A stretch of DNA of 64,000 nt, from positions 310,001 through 374,000 of the forward strand of contig NZ_FTNR01000002.1 in NCBI RefSeq assembly GCF_900156475.1, read 5' to 3'. Under the pieces are notes generated by a model. The model did no database searches. It saw only the letters and a list, made by a program, of their open reading frames with translations, and was not told the DNA's origin. This stretch comes from Natronorubrum thiooxidans (GTDB taxonomy: Archaea; Halobacteriota; Halobacteria; Halobacteriales; Natrialbaceae). Position 1 is the first letter of the stretch, and every line of letters begins with the position of its first letter. A program made the position numbers and the translations under genes. Positions 53,414 through 62,024 of the stretch are shown here, one piece after another.

Positions 53414-54709
53414 TTATTCTACCGACTCGATCGCCTGCTCGAGGTCGGCGATCACGTCGTCGACGTCTTCGATGCCGACGGAGAGACGCACGAGGTCGTC
53501 GGTGGTGCCGCTCGCGAGTTTCTCCTCTTCGGTGAGCTGTTGGTGGGTCGTACTCGCCGGATGGATGATCAGCGTCTTCGCGTCGCCGACGTTTGCGAGC
53601 ATACTCGTGAGGTCGACCGCGTTACAGACCGTTTCGGCAGCGTCGTAGCCACCCTCGAGGCCGAACGTAATCATCCCGCCGTAGCCGCCCTCGAGGTACG
53701 TGTTTGCGTTCTCGTGGGTCTCGTGGCTCTCGAGGCCGGGGTAGTTGACCCAGGCAACGTCGTCGTGGCCCTCGAGGAACTCGGCGACGGCCATCGCGTT
53801 CTCGCTGTGTTTTTCCATCCGCAGCGGCAGGGACTCGAGTTTCTGGAGGGTGACCCAGGCGTCGAAGGGTGCCTGCTGGTTCCCCAGATCGCGCAGGCCA
53901 CGGGTCCGGGCGACGATCGAGAACGCTTGCTCGCCGAACGTTTCATAGAAGTTGACGCCGTGATAGGCAGGGTTCGGTTCAGTAATCTCGGGGTAATCGC
54001 CGTCGGGCCACGGGAACGAGCCACCGTCGACGAGGACCCCGCCGACCGTCGAGCCAGCGCCGTGGATCCACTTCGTCGTCGAGTTCCAGACGAGGTCCGC
54101 CCCGTGCTCGAGCGGCCGGCAGAGATACGGCGTCGCGAACGTGTTGTCGACAAAGAGCGGGACGTCGTGGTCGTGGGCGATATCGGCGATGCGTTCGATG
54201 TCTGGCGTGACGAGCGCAGGGTTGCCGATCGTCTCTAGGTGGACGAACGCGGTGTCATCGTCGATCGCCTCCGCGTAGGCGTCGTAATCTAAGGTGTCGA
54301 CGAACTTCGTCTCGATGCCCCGTTTCGCGACGGTGTGGGTAAGATACGTGTACGTCCCGCCGTAGATCGAAGACGAAGAGACGATGTTGTCCCCGACTTC
54401 CGCGAGGATGAACGTCGCGAGATCGAACGCGGCCATCCCGGACGAGGTCGCGAGTGCACCAACGCCACCCTCGAGGGTCGCGATGCGTTCCTCGAGCATC
54501 GCGTTCGTCGGATTCATGATCCGCGAGTAGATGTTGCCGAACTCCTCTAAGCCGAACAGTGCGGCGGCGTGGTCCGTATCCTCGAACTCGTAGGACGTCG
54601 TCTGATAGATCGGCGGTGCGCGGGCCCCGGTTGTCGGGTCCGGCTCCTGACCGGCGTGTACGCTGTTCGTGGCAAATCGATGGGCGTCCGAACTGGAATC
54701 GTCGCTCAT
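53414..54709 (-). CDS. O-acetylhomoserine aminocarboxypropyltransferase / cysteine synthase
   Basis: A 431-residue PLP enzyme of the Met17/MetY group. The PLP lysine is K213 in [19 protein letters not shown] and [20 protein letters not shown] are family signatures. It adds sulfide or methanethiol to O-acetylhomoserine. The ATG at 54709 is chosen because the family N-terminus begins with [16 protein letters not shown] just after it. In this window it links sulfide to methionine synthesis. Confidence 0.92.
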   Translation of the reverse strand: MSDDSSSDAHRFATNSVHAGQEPDPTTGARAPPIYQTTSYEFEDTDHAAALFGLEEFGNIYSRIMNPTNAMLEERIATLEGGVGALATSSGMAAFDLATFILAEVGDNIVSSSSIYGGTYTYLTHTVAKRGIETKFVDTLDYDAYAEAIDDDTAFVHLETIGNPALVTPDIERIADIAHDHDVPLFVDNTFATPYLCRPLEHGADLVWNSTTKWIHGAGSTVGGVLVDGGSFPWPDGDYPEITEPNPAYHGVNFYETFGEQAFSIVARTRGLRDLGNQQAPFDAWVTLQKLESLPLRMEKHSENAMAVAEFLEGHDDVAWVNYPGLESHETHENANTYLEGGYGGMITFGLEGGYDAAETVCNAVDLTSMLANVGDAKTLIIHPASTTHQQLTEEEKLASGTTDDLVRLSVGIEDVDDVIADLEQAIESVE

Positions 54710-54956
54710 ATCAGCGTCGTTGCAGGCTGAGTAAGTAAAACCACTAGAGACTCCCGTCCGTTCGGAGTTCGACCGAGCTGTAGGCAGATGTTGCCAGCAA
54801 CGCAGTCCCGGCGCACAACGCTCGAGACCGGTATCGGGGCCGTCGGTGTCTACTGACGGCCGAAGCACACGATCACCGCGAGGGCGATGGGGTTCTCAGC
54901 GGAAAATAGCGGCAATTGTCACCGCAATCAGGTCCGCGATGTGGCAGCGCTCGTGG

Positions 54957-56480
54957 TTACTCGAGCAGTGACTCGCCGGTCATCTCGGGTGGCTGGTCGA
55001 GGTCGAGACACTCAAGCATCGTCGGGGCGATGTCGGCCAGCGTGCCGCCCTTGCGAACGGTTCGATCACCAGCAGTGCCGCCCGGAGCGAGGTAGATAAG
55101 CGGCACGTCGTTGTAGGTGTGAGCCGTGTGTGGGTCGTCTTCGGTCCCCATGTCGTCGGCGTTGCCGTGGTCTGCAGTGATGAGAACGTGCGATCCCGCA
55201 GCCTCGAGCGCGTCGACGAGTCGCCCTAACTGTTCGTCGACGGCCTCGACGGCTTCGATCGCGGCCTCGTAGTCGCCAGTGTGGCCAACCATGTCGGGGT
55301 TGGCGTAGTTGAGCACGAGCACGTCGGGATCGTCCGACTCGATCGTGTCCGTTGCGGTTTTGGTCACCTCGGGGGCACTCATCTCGGGTTGGCGGTCGTA
55401 GGTCGGCACGTCGGGACTCTCGACGATTTTGCGGATCTCGCCGTCGAACTCGACCTCGCGGCCGCCGTTGAGGAAGTAGGTGACGTGGGCGTACTTCTCG
55501 GATTCGGCGATCCGAAGCTGTGTCTTGCCCGCGTCGGCGAGCACCTCACCGAGCACGTTTTCGGGCTGGTTCGGCGGGTACGCAATCGGGAGGTCGAACG
55601 TCTCGTCGTACTGGGTCATTACCACGACCTCCGTCTCGGGCGGGTTGGTTTCGAGTGTGTCCGCCCAGTCCTCCGAGCGGATGTCGGCGAGCATTCGGGT
55701 GAGTTGGCGAGCGCGATCCGACCGGAAGTTGAACCAGATAACTGAGTCGCCGTCCTCGAGCGCCGGCTGCTCCGAAACGAGCGTCGGTTCAACGAACTCG
55801 TCGGTCTCACCCCGATCGTAGGACGCTTCGACGGCGTCGACGGCCGATTCGGCCGTCCACTCGGCCTCGCGGTCGACAATGGCGTCGTAGGCCCGCTTGG
55901 TTCGCTCCCAGTTCTGGTCGCGGTCCATCGCGTAGTACCGGCCCGTGACAGTCGCCACGTCGCCCGTGCCGTGGTCGTCGACGACGTCCTCGAGCGTGGC
56001 GAGGTACTCCCGTCCGCCAGTCGGCGAGGTGTCTCGCCCGTCGGTAAAGGCGTGGGTGACGGCCTCGACGTCGCGGTCGGCCGCCAGTTCGACTAGCGCG
56101 TGAAGGTGTTCGTGGTCCGAGTGGACCCCGCCGTCGCTAACGAGGCCGAGGAAGTGGACCTGTCCATCGTTCTCGCGAGCGTGGTCGAAGGCCGCATTGA
56201 TCGCGTCGTTCTCCCGAAAAGAGCCGTCGGCGATCGAATCCGAGATCCGCGTGTACTCCTGGTAGACCACGCGCCCGGCTCCGATGTTCAGGTGGCCGAC
56301 CTCGCTGTTGCCCATCTGGCCCTCGGGGAGACCGACCCGTCGGCCAGCGACCTCGAGTGAGCCGTGTGCCCCCGATTCTGCAAGCGAGTCGAACGTCGGC
56401 GTCTCGGCCGCGTCAACGGCGTCTCTGCTCGTTCCATCGCCGAGTCCCCACCCGTCGAGGATAATCAGCGCAGCATCCAT
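54957..56480 (-). CDS. gpmI: 2,3-bisphosphoglycerate-independent phosphoglycerate mutase
   Basis: A 507-residue alkaline-phosphatase-superfamily enzyme. LDGWGLGD at the start binds metal, and the phosphorylated nucleophile is S59 in MGNSEVGH. It has the conserved FTDGRDTSP and ITADHGNADDM metal sites. It interconverts 3- and 2-phosphoglycerate in glycolysis. It is full-length and begins at ATG 56480. Confidence 0.95.
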   Translation of the reverse strand: MDAALIILDGWGLGDGTSRDAVDAAETPTFDSLAESGAHGSLEVAGRRVGLPEGQMGNSEVGHLNIGAGRVVYQEYTRISDSIADGSFRENDAINAAFDHARENDGQVHFLGLVSDGGVHSDHEHLHALVELAADRDVEAVTHAFTDGRDTSPTGGREYLATLEDVVDDHGTGDVATVTGRYYAMDRDQNWERTKRAYDAIVDREAEWTAESAVDAVEASYDRGETDEFVEPTLVSEQPALEDGDSVIWFNFRSDRARQLTRMLADIRSEDWADTLETNPPETEVVVMTQYDETFDLPIAYPPNQPENVLGEVLADAGKTQLRIAESEKYAHVTYFLNGGREVEFDGEIRKIVESPDVPTYDRQPEMSAPEVTKTATDTIESDDPDVLVLNYANPDMVGHTGDYEAAIEAVEAVDEQLGRLVDALEAAGSHVLITADHGNADDMGTEDDPHTAHTYNDVPLIYLAPGGTAGDRTVRKGGTLADIAPTMLECLDLDQPPEMTGESLLE

Positions 56481-56700
56481 GTGCGACGGGTCGCCAGCCT
56501 GTCGTAACTAGCTGTCGTTGTCGCGGTCGGCGGCAGTCGACATCGAACGCGAATCAGTCCGACATCGAACGCACGTCATTCCGAACCCAAATCCAGGGTA
56601 GCCGACTGCCGCCACCGTACAGACGGAAGGTATTTACAACTCAACTCGAGAGTGTCGCGCAGTTATCGGTTCGCCACGCGGCGTCCCGACCCCGTCAGTT

Positions 56701-58212
56701 ATGACCGATCGTCTCTCCGGAATGGTCCGTCCCGATCGCGCCCGAATCCGCGACGCACTCGAGCGCCGACTCGGGATCGATGCCCGCGCGCTGGCGGCGT
56801 TTCGAATCATCCTCGGGCTGACGCTGCTGTTCGACGTCCTTCATCGGTCGCGGCATCTCGTCACGTTCTACACCGACAGCGGAGCCGTTCCGCGGGAGGT
56901 GCGTCTCGCCCAAGCCGACGTGAGCGCCCAGTACTCGATTCACATGCTGTCGGGCGAGCCGTGGGCGCAGGCGCTGCTGTTCGGTCTCGCGGCACTGCTC
57001 GCGATCGGCGTGCTCGTTGGCTACCGGACGCAACTCGCCGTGTTGCTCTCGTTGGTGTTGCTCGTCTCCGTCCACTTCCGGGCCCCGCTGGTGCTCAACA
57101 GCGGTGACAGACTGTTACGCGAGGTGATGGTGCTGGCGGTGTTCTTACCGCTCGGGACGCGATGGGCCGTCGACGCGATCGGTAGCGATCGCGAGCGCAA
57201 CCGCCGGGTGGCGACGCCCGCGACGGCGGCCATCCTTCTCTACGTCGTGAGCTTCTTTGCGAACAACGGCCAGCACAAGCGACTCGGCGACACGTGGCCC
57301 GGCGGCGAGGCGTTACAGTACGCCCTTCGACAGGACCAGCTAACGATCCTGCTTGGCAATTACCTCGTCGACTACCCGTTGCTCCTCGAGGTCGGCACCT
57401 ACGGCTGGCTCGCTCTTGTCGTCGGTGCCCCGCTGTTGCTGGTGCTCTCCGGCTGGCTTCGGGTCCTTTACGTCGGACTCTTCCTGAGTGCCGTCGCTGG
57501 ACTGGGTCTGAGCATGGCCGTTGGGCTGTTCCCCGCCGTGTTGACAGCGGTGCTGGTGCTGTTCGTTCCAACTCGTGTCTGGGACCGACTCGAGACCGCC
57601 GGCGCGAGTCACTGTCGGCGAGTCGAGGGCCTCGAGCGCCTTCGAGCGCGGACGAGTGCGCTCGGATCGCAAGTCGGACCGCCTCGCCGTCTCCACTCCA
57701 CGCTGTCCCCACAGACAAGCGAGCGCAAGCGACAGCTCTGGTCGGTCGTTCTCGGTTTCGTGTTGCTCGTTGTCGTCGTCTGGAACATCGGGTTGTTGGG
57801 CTACGCCGACACGCCCGAGATGGCCGACCCAATCGATCCCGAGGACAACCAGTGGACGATGTACGCGCCGGATCCGTCGACCACCGCCGGCTGGTACGTG
57901 GTCGAAGCGCACCTCGAGTCCGGCGAGCGGATGGACGTCCTGCGAAACGACGACCTCCGGGACGGGCCGCCGCCGGACGCGTCCGATTCGCTCCCAAGCT
58001 TTCGCTGGCGCAAGTACATGAGTTCGCTGGACGACGACACCCAGCGGGCCGACCGGTTCGGCGCGTCCATGTGCGACCGCGCCGCCGAACAGTTCGACAC
58101 GCCCGTCGAGCGCATCGAGGTCGTCTACTACTCCGACGCGATCGATTTCGATGCCGAGGAGTCGTCGCCGACGGCCACCACGCGAGTCGAAACGGCCTGC
58201 AGCGCCGCGTGA
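56701..58212 (+). CDS. HTTM domain membrane protein (vitamin K gamma-carboxylase-like)
   Basis: A 503-residue protein with an N-terminal HTTM region of about eight to ten membrane segments (IDARALAAFRIILGLTLLFD, HFRAPLVLNSGDRLLR and VSFFANNGQHKRLGDTW are typical). The periplasmic-side C-terminus is about 150 residues long and contains a Trp-rich stretch. HTTM is the part shared with vitamin K-dependent gamma-carboxylase; the prokaryotic role is not known. A DCC thiol-disulfide gene follows 144 nt later. Confidence 0.85.
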   Translation: MTDRLSGMVRPDRARIRDALERRLGIDARALAAFRIILGLTLLFDVLHRSRHLVTFYTDSGAVPREVRLAQADVSAQYSIHMLSGEPWAQALLFGLAALLAIGVLVGYRTQLAVLLSLVLLVSVHFRAPLVLNSGDRLLREVMVLAVFLPLGTRWAVDAIGSDRERNRRVATPATAAILLYVVSFFANNGQHKRLGDTWPGGEALQYALRQDQLTILLGNYLVDYPLLLEVGTYGWLALVVGAPLLLVLSGWLRVLYVGLFLSAVAGLGLSMAVGLFPAVLTAVLVLFVPTRVWDRLETAGASHCRRVEGLERLRARTSALGSQVGPPRRLHSTLSPQTSERKRQLWSVVLGFVLLVVVVWNIGLLGYADTPEMADPIDPEDNQWTMYAPDPSTTAGWYVVEAHLESGERMDVLRNDDLRDGPPPDASDSLPSFRWRKYMSSLDDDTQRADRFGASMCDRAAEQFDTPVERIEVVYYSDAIDFDAEESSPTATTRVETACSAA

Positions 58213-58356
58213 GCCGCCTCCAGACGCGTCCCTGTGTCCCGGAGCGATCGCACGCGGGGTCGCGGTCGCTCCAGAGCGAACTCCAACAGCCCGTCTCGAG
58301 TCGAGGTCGACTGAGCGGAACGCTGAACACTCGCCGACCCCAAGGAACGGTATCCG

Positions 58357-58773
58357 ATGTCCGTAGACGTGCCGGACGACGGCCCGATTGTCCTCTTCGA
58401 TGGCGTCTGCAACCTCTGTCACGGGTTCGTGCAGTTTATTCTCCCCCGCGACACCGAGAAACAGTTTTACTTCGCGTCGCTGCAGTCCGACGTCGCCCAA
58501 GAGCTGCTTGCCGCCCACGGCCTCGAGACCGAGTCTCTCGAGTCGGTCGTTCTGATCGAGGGCGAGGACGCCTATGTGAAATCGGCCGCCGTAATCCGAA
58601 TCGCACAGCGATTGGGCGGCGTGTATCGCCTCCTTGGCCCGTTTCGATTCCTCCCGCGTCGACTGCGAGACTGGCTATACGACCTCGTTGCCGACCACCG
58701 CTATCGGGTGTTCGGCACAAAAGACCAGTGTATGCTCCCGACCGGAGACGTTCGAGATCGGTTCCTCGAGTAG
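58357..58773 (+). CDS. DCC family thiol-disulfide oxidoreductase-like protein (DUF393)
   Basis: A 138-residue DUF393/DCC protein with the signature F-D-G-V-C18-N-L-C21 near the start and the FASLQSDVAQELL, then RIAQRLGG and FRFLPRRLRDWLYDLVA segments. The family is a thioredoxin-like redox protein of unclear substrate. HTTM and DCC proteins are often next to each other, so a joint membrane-linked redox role is likely. Confidence 0.9.
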   Translation: MSVDVPDDGPIVLFDGVCNLCHGFVQFILPRDTEKQFYFASLQSDVAQELLAAHGLETESLESVVLIEGEDAYVKSAAVIRIAQRLGGVYRLLGPFRFLPRRLRDWLYDLVADHRYRVFGTKDQCMLPTGDVRDRFLE

Positions 58774-58876
58774 CACCGTCTCGAGCCGACCAGGGTGGAC
58801 CCGTCGCTTTCGGACGCGATAGTTCAGAAATCGTACATCGTGCTCGAGCAGTGTCGATGACTCGAGCGTGTCGAGA

Positions 58877-59167
58877 TTACCGCATCGAATCGCCGCGTTC
58901 GGCCGCCGAATCACAGCAGTGGTCGAACGTCGCCCCACAGTCGCCACAGACAGTGCTTCGGCCGGGGGTCGTTCGCTGGGCGAAGACGGCTCCACACTCG
59001 TCACAGATCATATAGAGCCGGTGTTCGGGCGGAATACCCGCTTCGAACGTCATTCGGACCCAGGCGTCGGGATTGGCTTCGTCGTACAGCGTGACACTCG
59101 AGCCGTTCTGTCGCCAGTTGATCGCATCGTCATCGGGTTCGGCCGCTTCCAGACCTCGCTTGGACAT
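58877..59167 (-). CDS. Zinc-ribbon protein, function unknown
   Basis: A 96-residue protein with a four-cysteine zinc ribbon (C55-x2-C58 and C74-x2-C77) and a further C84-C85 pair. The N-terminal 45 residues are a small beta-like domain (SSVTLYDEANPDAWVRM). I do not recognise a named family. It may help RNA- or DNA-binding. It is divergent from nurA by 146 nt. Confidence 0.7.
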   Translation of the reverse strand: MSKRGLEAAEPDDDAINWRQNGSSVTLYDEANPDAWVRMTFEAGIPPEHRLYMICDECGAVFAQRTTPGRSTVCGDCGATFDHCCDSAAERGDSMR

Positions 59168-59313
59168 CAGGACAAGTGACTCGATGCGACCCGGTCAAAT
59201 AATTTTTCTGATAGTAATTTACCCGCACTCGAGTGAATGGCATCGCCTACTGCTGAGTGGCTCACGAAGAGTCCACCGCTGACTTTTTGCGGGTGGGGTG
59301 GGAGCCACAGCAC

Positions 59314-60594
59314 ATGACGCTCGATCCGGTTCATTTCGACGGCATCGCGCAACTCGCCAGACGGATCGATCACGGAGCCGATGAGCGCGACCGCCGTGCC
59401 TTCGCGGAGACGGTCTGGGACTCGTTTCTGGATCCGCTCGTCGACGACAGCGGCCGGACGATCCTCGAGCCGGTCAATACCCAGCGCCGACGGCTCGTCG
59501 ACTGCGAGGGCGTCGCCCTCCACAAGCGTCCCTTCGAGACCGAACACGGCCTCGACGCGGGGACAATCAACCCGACGACGTTCAAAAACGGCCTCGTCAT
59601 CGACATCGCCCAGGCCGCCATGAGCTCGACGCCGAGCGACCTCGACCTCCACCGCTCGCGAACCACCGTGATGACCGTCCACTCGAACGACGAGACGATG
59701 ACGGTCGACGAGACGTGGGGGACGTTCGACGAGGGCTACAGCCAGAGCCGCGCCGTGAAGATCCCGCCGCTGCCACGCTTTGCCGAAGGCGTCGTCCACG
59801 CGCTGGCGCTCTATCTCGCCGAGAGCAAACACGCCTGCGACCACGCTGCCGACGTCGAGGATTTGCTCGTCCTCGATGGCCCGCTGTATCCGCGCGGCCT
59901 GCTGCGGTGGGCCGACCAACATCCCGACCTCGCTGATTTCCTGCTCGAGGACCCGCGGCCGACGACGGTCCTCGAGAACTACGTCCGACTGGTCGAGCGC
60001 TTCGTCGACCGGGACGTGCCGCTCGTCGGCTTCGTCAAGAATCCGGCGACTCGCGTCATTACGCGGACGCTAAAGAACAAGCGCGACGTCGACGTCGCCA
60101 GCCCGTGGAGCGACGACTCGGCGCTGTTTACCCGCCTGCTCGAGCGCGGCGAGTACGTCCCCGACATCGACGGCGACCGCTGGGAGCGAGAGACGTCGGC
60201 GCTGACCTACACCAACTGGTTTCGCTCGCGTGGCGGCGTCGACCGGCCGCTCTCCGTCGACGGTGACGCCCTCGGCGTCGAGCGCAACCGCTCACTCGAG
60301 GAGTACGAGGTGACCTTCTTCGTCGTCTACGACCCCCGTGACGACCTCGTCTACCGGATCGAGGCCCCCTACGCGTTCACTCGCGAGCCGGAGACTCGCG
60401 AGCGGCTGACGAGACAGGTGTTACAGGACGTCGCGATCGCACACGGGCCGCCGACGATCGTCGAGAAGGCCGACGAGCTCGCCCGGATCAGTCGCTCGGA
60501 AAAACGCTCGCTTCGAGAAACGCTCGAGACACAGTTCGAGACGTCACAGGATCGGACCTACGACGACCATCGCTGGAGCGAGGAACCGTACTAA
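59314..60594 (+). CDS. nurA: NurA-domain repair nuclease
   Basis: A 426-residue protein with an N-terminal NurA-type nuclease region: AVDCEGV-like metal site in RRLVDCEGVALHKRPFE, then ALYLAESKHACDHAADVEDLLVLDGPLYPRGL holding the conserved acidic residues, and KNPATRVITRTLKN. NurA is the 5'-3' nuclease that works with the HerA translocase in end resection of double-strand breaks. ATG at 59314 begins MTLDPVHFDG, the usual haloarchaeal start. HerA is 1.4 kb downstream on the same strand. Confidence 0.88.
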   Translation: MTLDPVHFDGIAQLARRIDHGADERDRRAFAETVWDSFLDPLVDDSGRTILEPVNTQRRRLVDCEGVALHKRPFETEHGLDAGTINPTTFKNGLVIDIAQAAMSSTPSDLDLHRSRTTVMTVHSNDETMTVDETWGTFDEGYSQSRAVKIPPLPRFAEGVVHALALYLAESKHACDHAADVEDLLVLDGPLYPRGLLRWADQHPDLADFLLEDPRPTTVLENYVRLVERFVDRDVPLVGFVKNPATRVITRTLKNKRDVDVASPWSDDSALFTRLLERGEYVPDIDGDRWERETSALTYTNWFRSRGGVDRPLSVDGDALGVERNRSLEEYEVTFFVVYDPRDDLVYRIEAPYAFTREPETRERLTRQVLQDVAIAHGPPTIVEKADELARISRSEKRSLRETLETQFETSQDRTYDDHRWSEEPY

Positions 60595-60926
60595 GGCTCG
60601 ACCTCTTTCTCGACCTCGAGATCGACGTCCTCGGGGTCGACACCGATCCGGGCGAACTGCGTCCGGACGTGTTCTTTGGCACTCTCGAGTGCCTGTTGTC
60701 GGGTATCGAACCCACGCGGCATCGGCGATTCAAACGCGAGGTGGATCTCCCGGTCGTCGATAAGTTGTACCGAACCGCCGCTGTCGACCTCGTAGAACTC
60801 GTCACAGACCCACACGTACGCGGCGTCTTCGTCGGGTGCACCACGGAACGAGGGCGCTCGCTCGCCCCGTTCGTACAGCGTGCCAGTCAGTTCGGTGCCG
60901 CCGGCACGACCGCGTACCAGTATCAT
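60591..60926 (-). CDS. Conserved haloarchaeal protein near nurA/herA
   Basis: A 111-residue soluble protein starting MILVRGRAGGTELTGTLYERG and ending with an acidic tail. It carries AAYVWVCDEFYEVDSGG and LAFESPMPRGFDTRQQALE. I believe it belongs to a haloarchaeal DUF (DUF7113-like, from memory) kept beside nurA. The function is unknown. Its 3' end overlaps nurA's by four bases. Confidence 0.75.
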   Translation of the reverse strand: MILVRGRAGGTELTGTLYERGERAPSFRGAPDEDAAYVWVCDEFYEVDSGGSVQLIDDREIHLAFESPMPRGFDTRQQALESAKEHVRTQFARIGVDPEDVDLEVEKEVEP

Positions 60927-61210
60927 ACGCTTGTCTAGGATTCGTGGCTGCAAAAAGACAGTGCTACACGGCCGTCTGTTGGACTGTTCGAAACGAACTG
61001 GCTGATGACGAGATATGTCTACACTAGTACTAGTTTAAAAAACGGACTGAGAACATTCTATTATTAATAGAAGGTTTTGAATTATTCCTGTCACACCGGT
61101 TTCTCGGACGCCTGAGCATGTTCTCGAGATTTTACTCGATCTCCTTGTTGTGTCCGACCCAAATCGTTTTGGAAACGTGCTTATTCCAACTGCAACACTG
61201 AGTACGAGCA
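60927..61210. promoter_or_regulatory. AT-rich divergent promoter region with two palindromes
   Basis: The region between the divergent genes at 60926 and 61211 is unusually AT-rich. ACTAGT-ACTAGT at 61023-61034 is a perfect 12-bp palindrome, and TCTATTA-T-TAATAGA at 61057-61071 has perfect 7-bp arms. They are candidate operators for the adjacent two-domain regulator. Confidence 0.55.
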
Positions 61211-61843
61211 ATGAGTTCGGACGCCCATCCAAGCGGTGCCAGCAAACGGGATTCACTCGAGAATATCCCGGCCGAGTGTTATGACGTCTTCCGCCACCCA
61301 CGGCGGATTCGTCTCCTGAAGATTCTCAGCGCCACTCAAACCCGACTGTCGCTGACAGAGCTGACGACAGCACTCGTCGAAAGCGAAGGAATCGACGGCT
61401 CGAACGAGCAGACACGAGACGACGTCCGGATCAGCCTCATGCACACCCATCTCCCTCGACTGGCCGACAACGACATCATCGAGTGGGACACTGAGACTGG
61501 CGTCGCGCTCGCCAGCGAGCACCCACTCCCGCCCGCTGATCTCGCCTCACTGCTCGAGTTGTGTGAGCGGAAGAACTGTGACAGACTGCTCGAGGTGCTC
61601 GTTCATCCCGTCCGAATCGGTGTGTTTTCGATGGTCAGCGACAGTGATCAGCCGCTGTCTGTCAAAACACTCGCATCGAAACTCGCTGCCCGTAACGTCG
61701 GCTCGCTGTCCGACTCCAAACGCGCGATGGTTTTACTACATCACACCCATCTCCCCATGCTGGCAGACGTCGGCGTCCTCGAGTTCGATCACGAGTCTGG
61801 CGTGGTCATGGGAGACGAACAGGCGATGTCGATCGTTCAGTAG
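61211..61843 (+). CDS. Two-domain DUF7344-type winged-helix regulator
   Basis: A 210-residue protein with two similar winged-helix halves: residues 22-105 (VFRHPRRIRLLKILS, then HTHLPRLADNDIIEWD) and about 122-205 (LVHPVRIGVFSMVS, then HTHLPMLADVGVLEFD). The HTHLP-x-LAD segment repeats almost exactly. It probably binds DNA, likely its own AT-rich upstream region. It sits between nurA and herA in the same direction. A six-T run follows at 61911. Confidence 0.8.
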   Translation: MSSDAHPSGASKRDSLENIPAECYDVFRHPRRIRLLKILSATQTRLSLTELTTALVESEGIDGSNEQTRDDVRISLMHTHLPRLADNDIIEWDTETGVALASEHPLPPADLASLLELCERKNCDRLLEVLVHPVRIGVFSMVSDSDQPLSVKTLASKLAARNVGSLSDSKRAMVLLHHTHLPMLADVGVLEFDHESGVVMGDEQAMSIVQ

Positions 61844-61910
61844 CCGGGACGCGGTCCAGCGCCGATCGACCGCCAAGCTGTCGACGTGGCGACGAACTCT
61901 CTTGTCACTG

Positions 61911-61916
61911 TTTTTT
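61911..61916 (+). terminator. T-run after the two-domain regulator
   Basis: Six T residues 68 nt after the stop, before herA, are a possible terminator that would give herA its own promoter. Confidence 0.4.
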
Positions 61917-62024
61917 GGCGAGCGTGATCGCTTCCCCAGTGTCATCTTCGACGGCCGCAGGCTAAATCTGACTCGAGGCGAGCGGAGGGAAACGCGTTTG
62001 TGGGCCCGCCCGGATGGAACTGAT

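Noticed and set aside
57294-59015. 573-codon plus-strand frame across HTTM and DCC genes
   Set aside because: It is an Arg-rich alternate frame; it crosses two well-supported genes and the zinc-ribbon gene.
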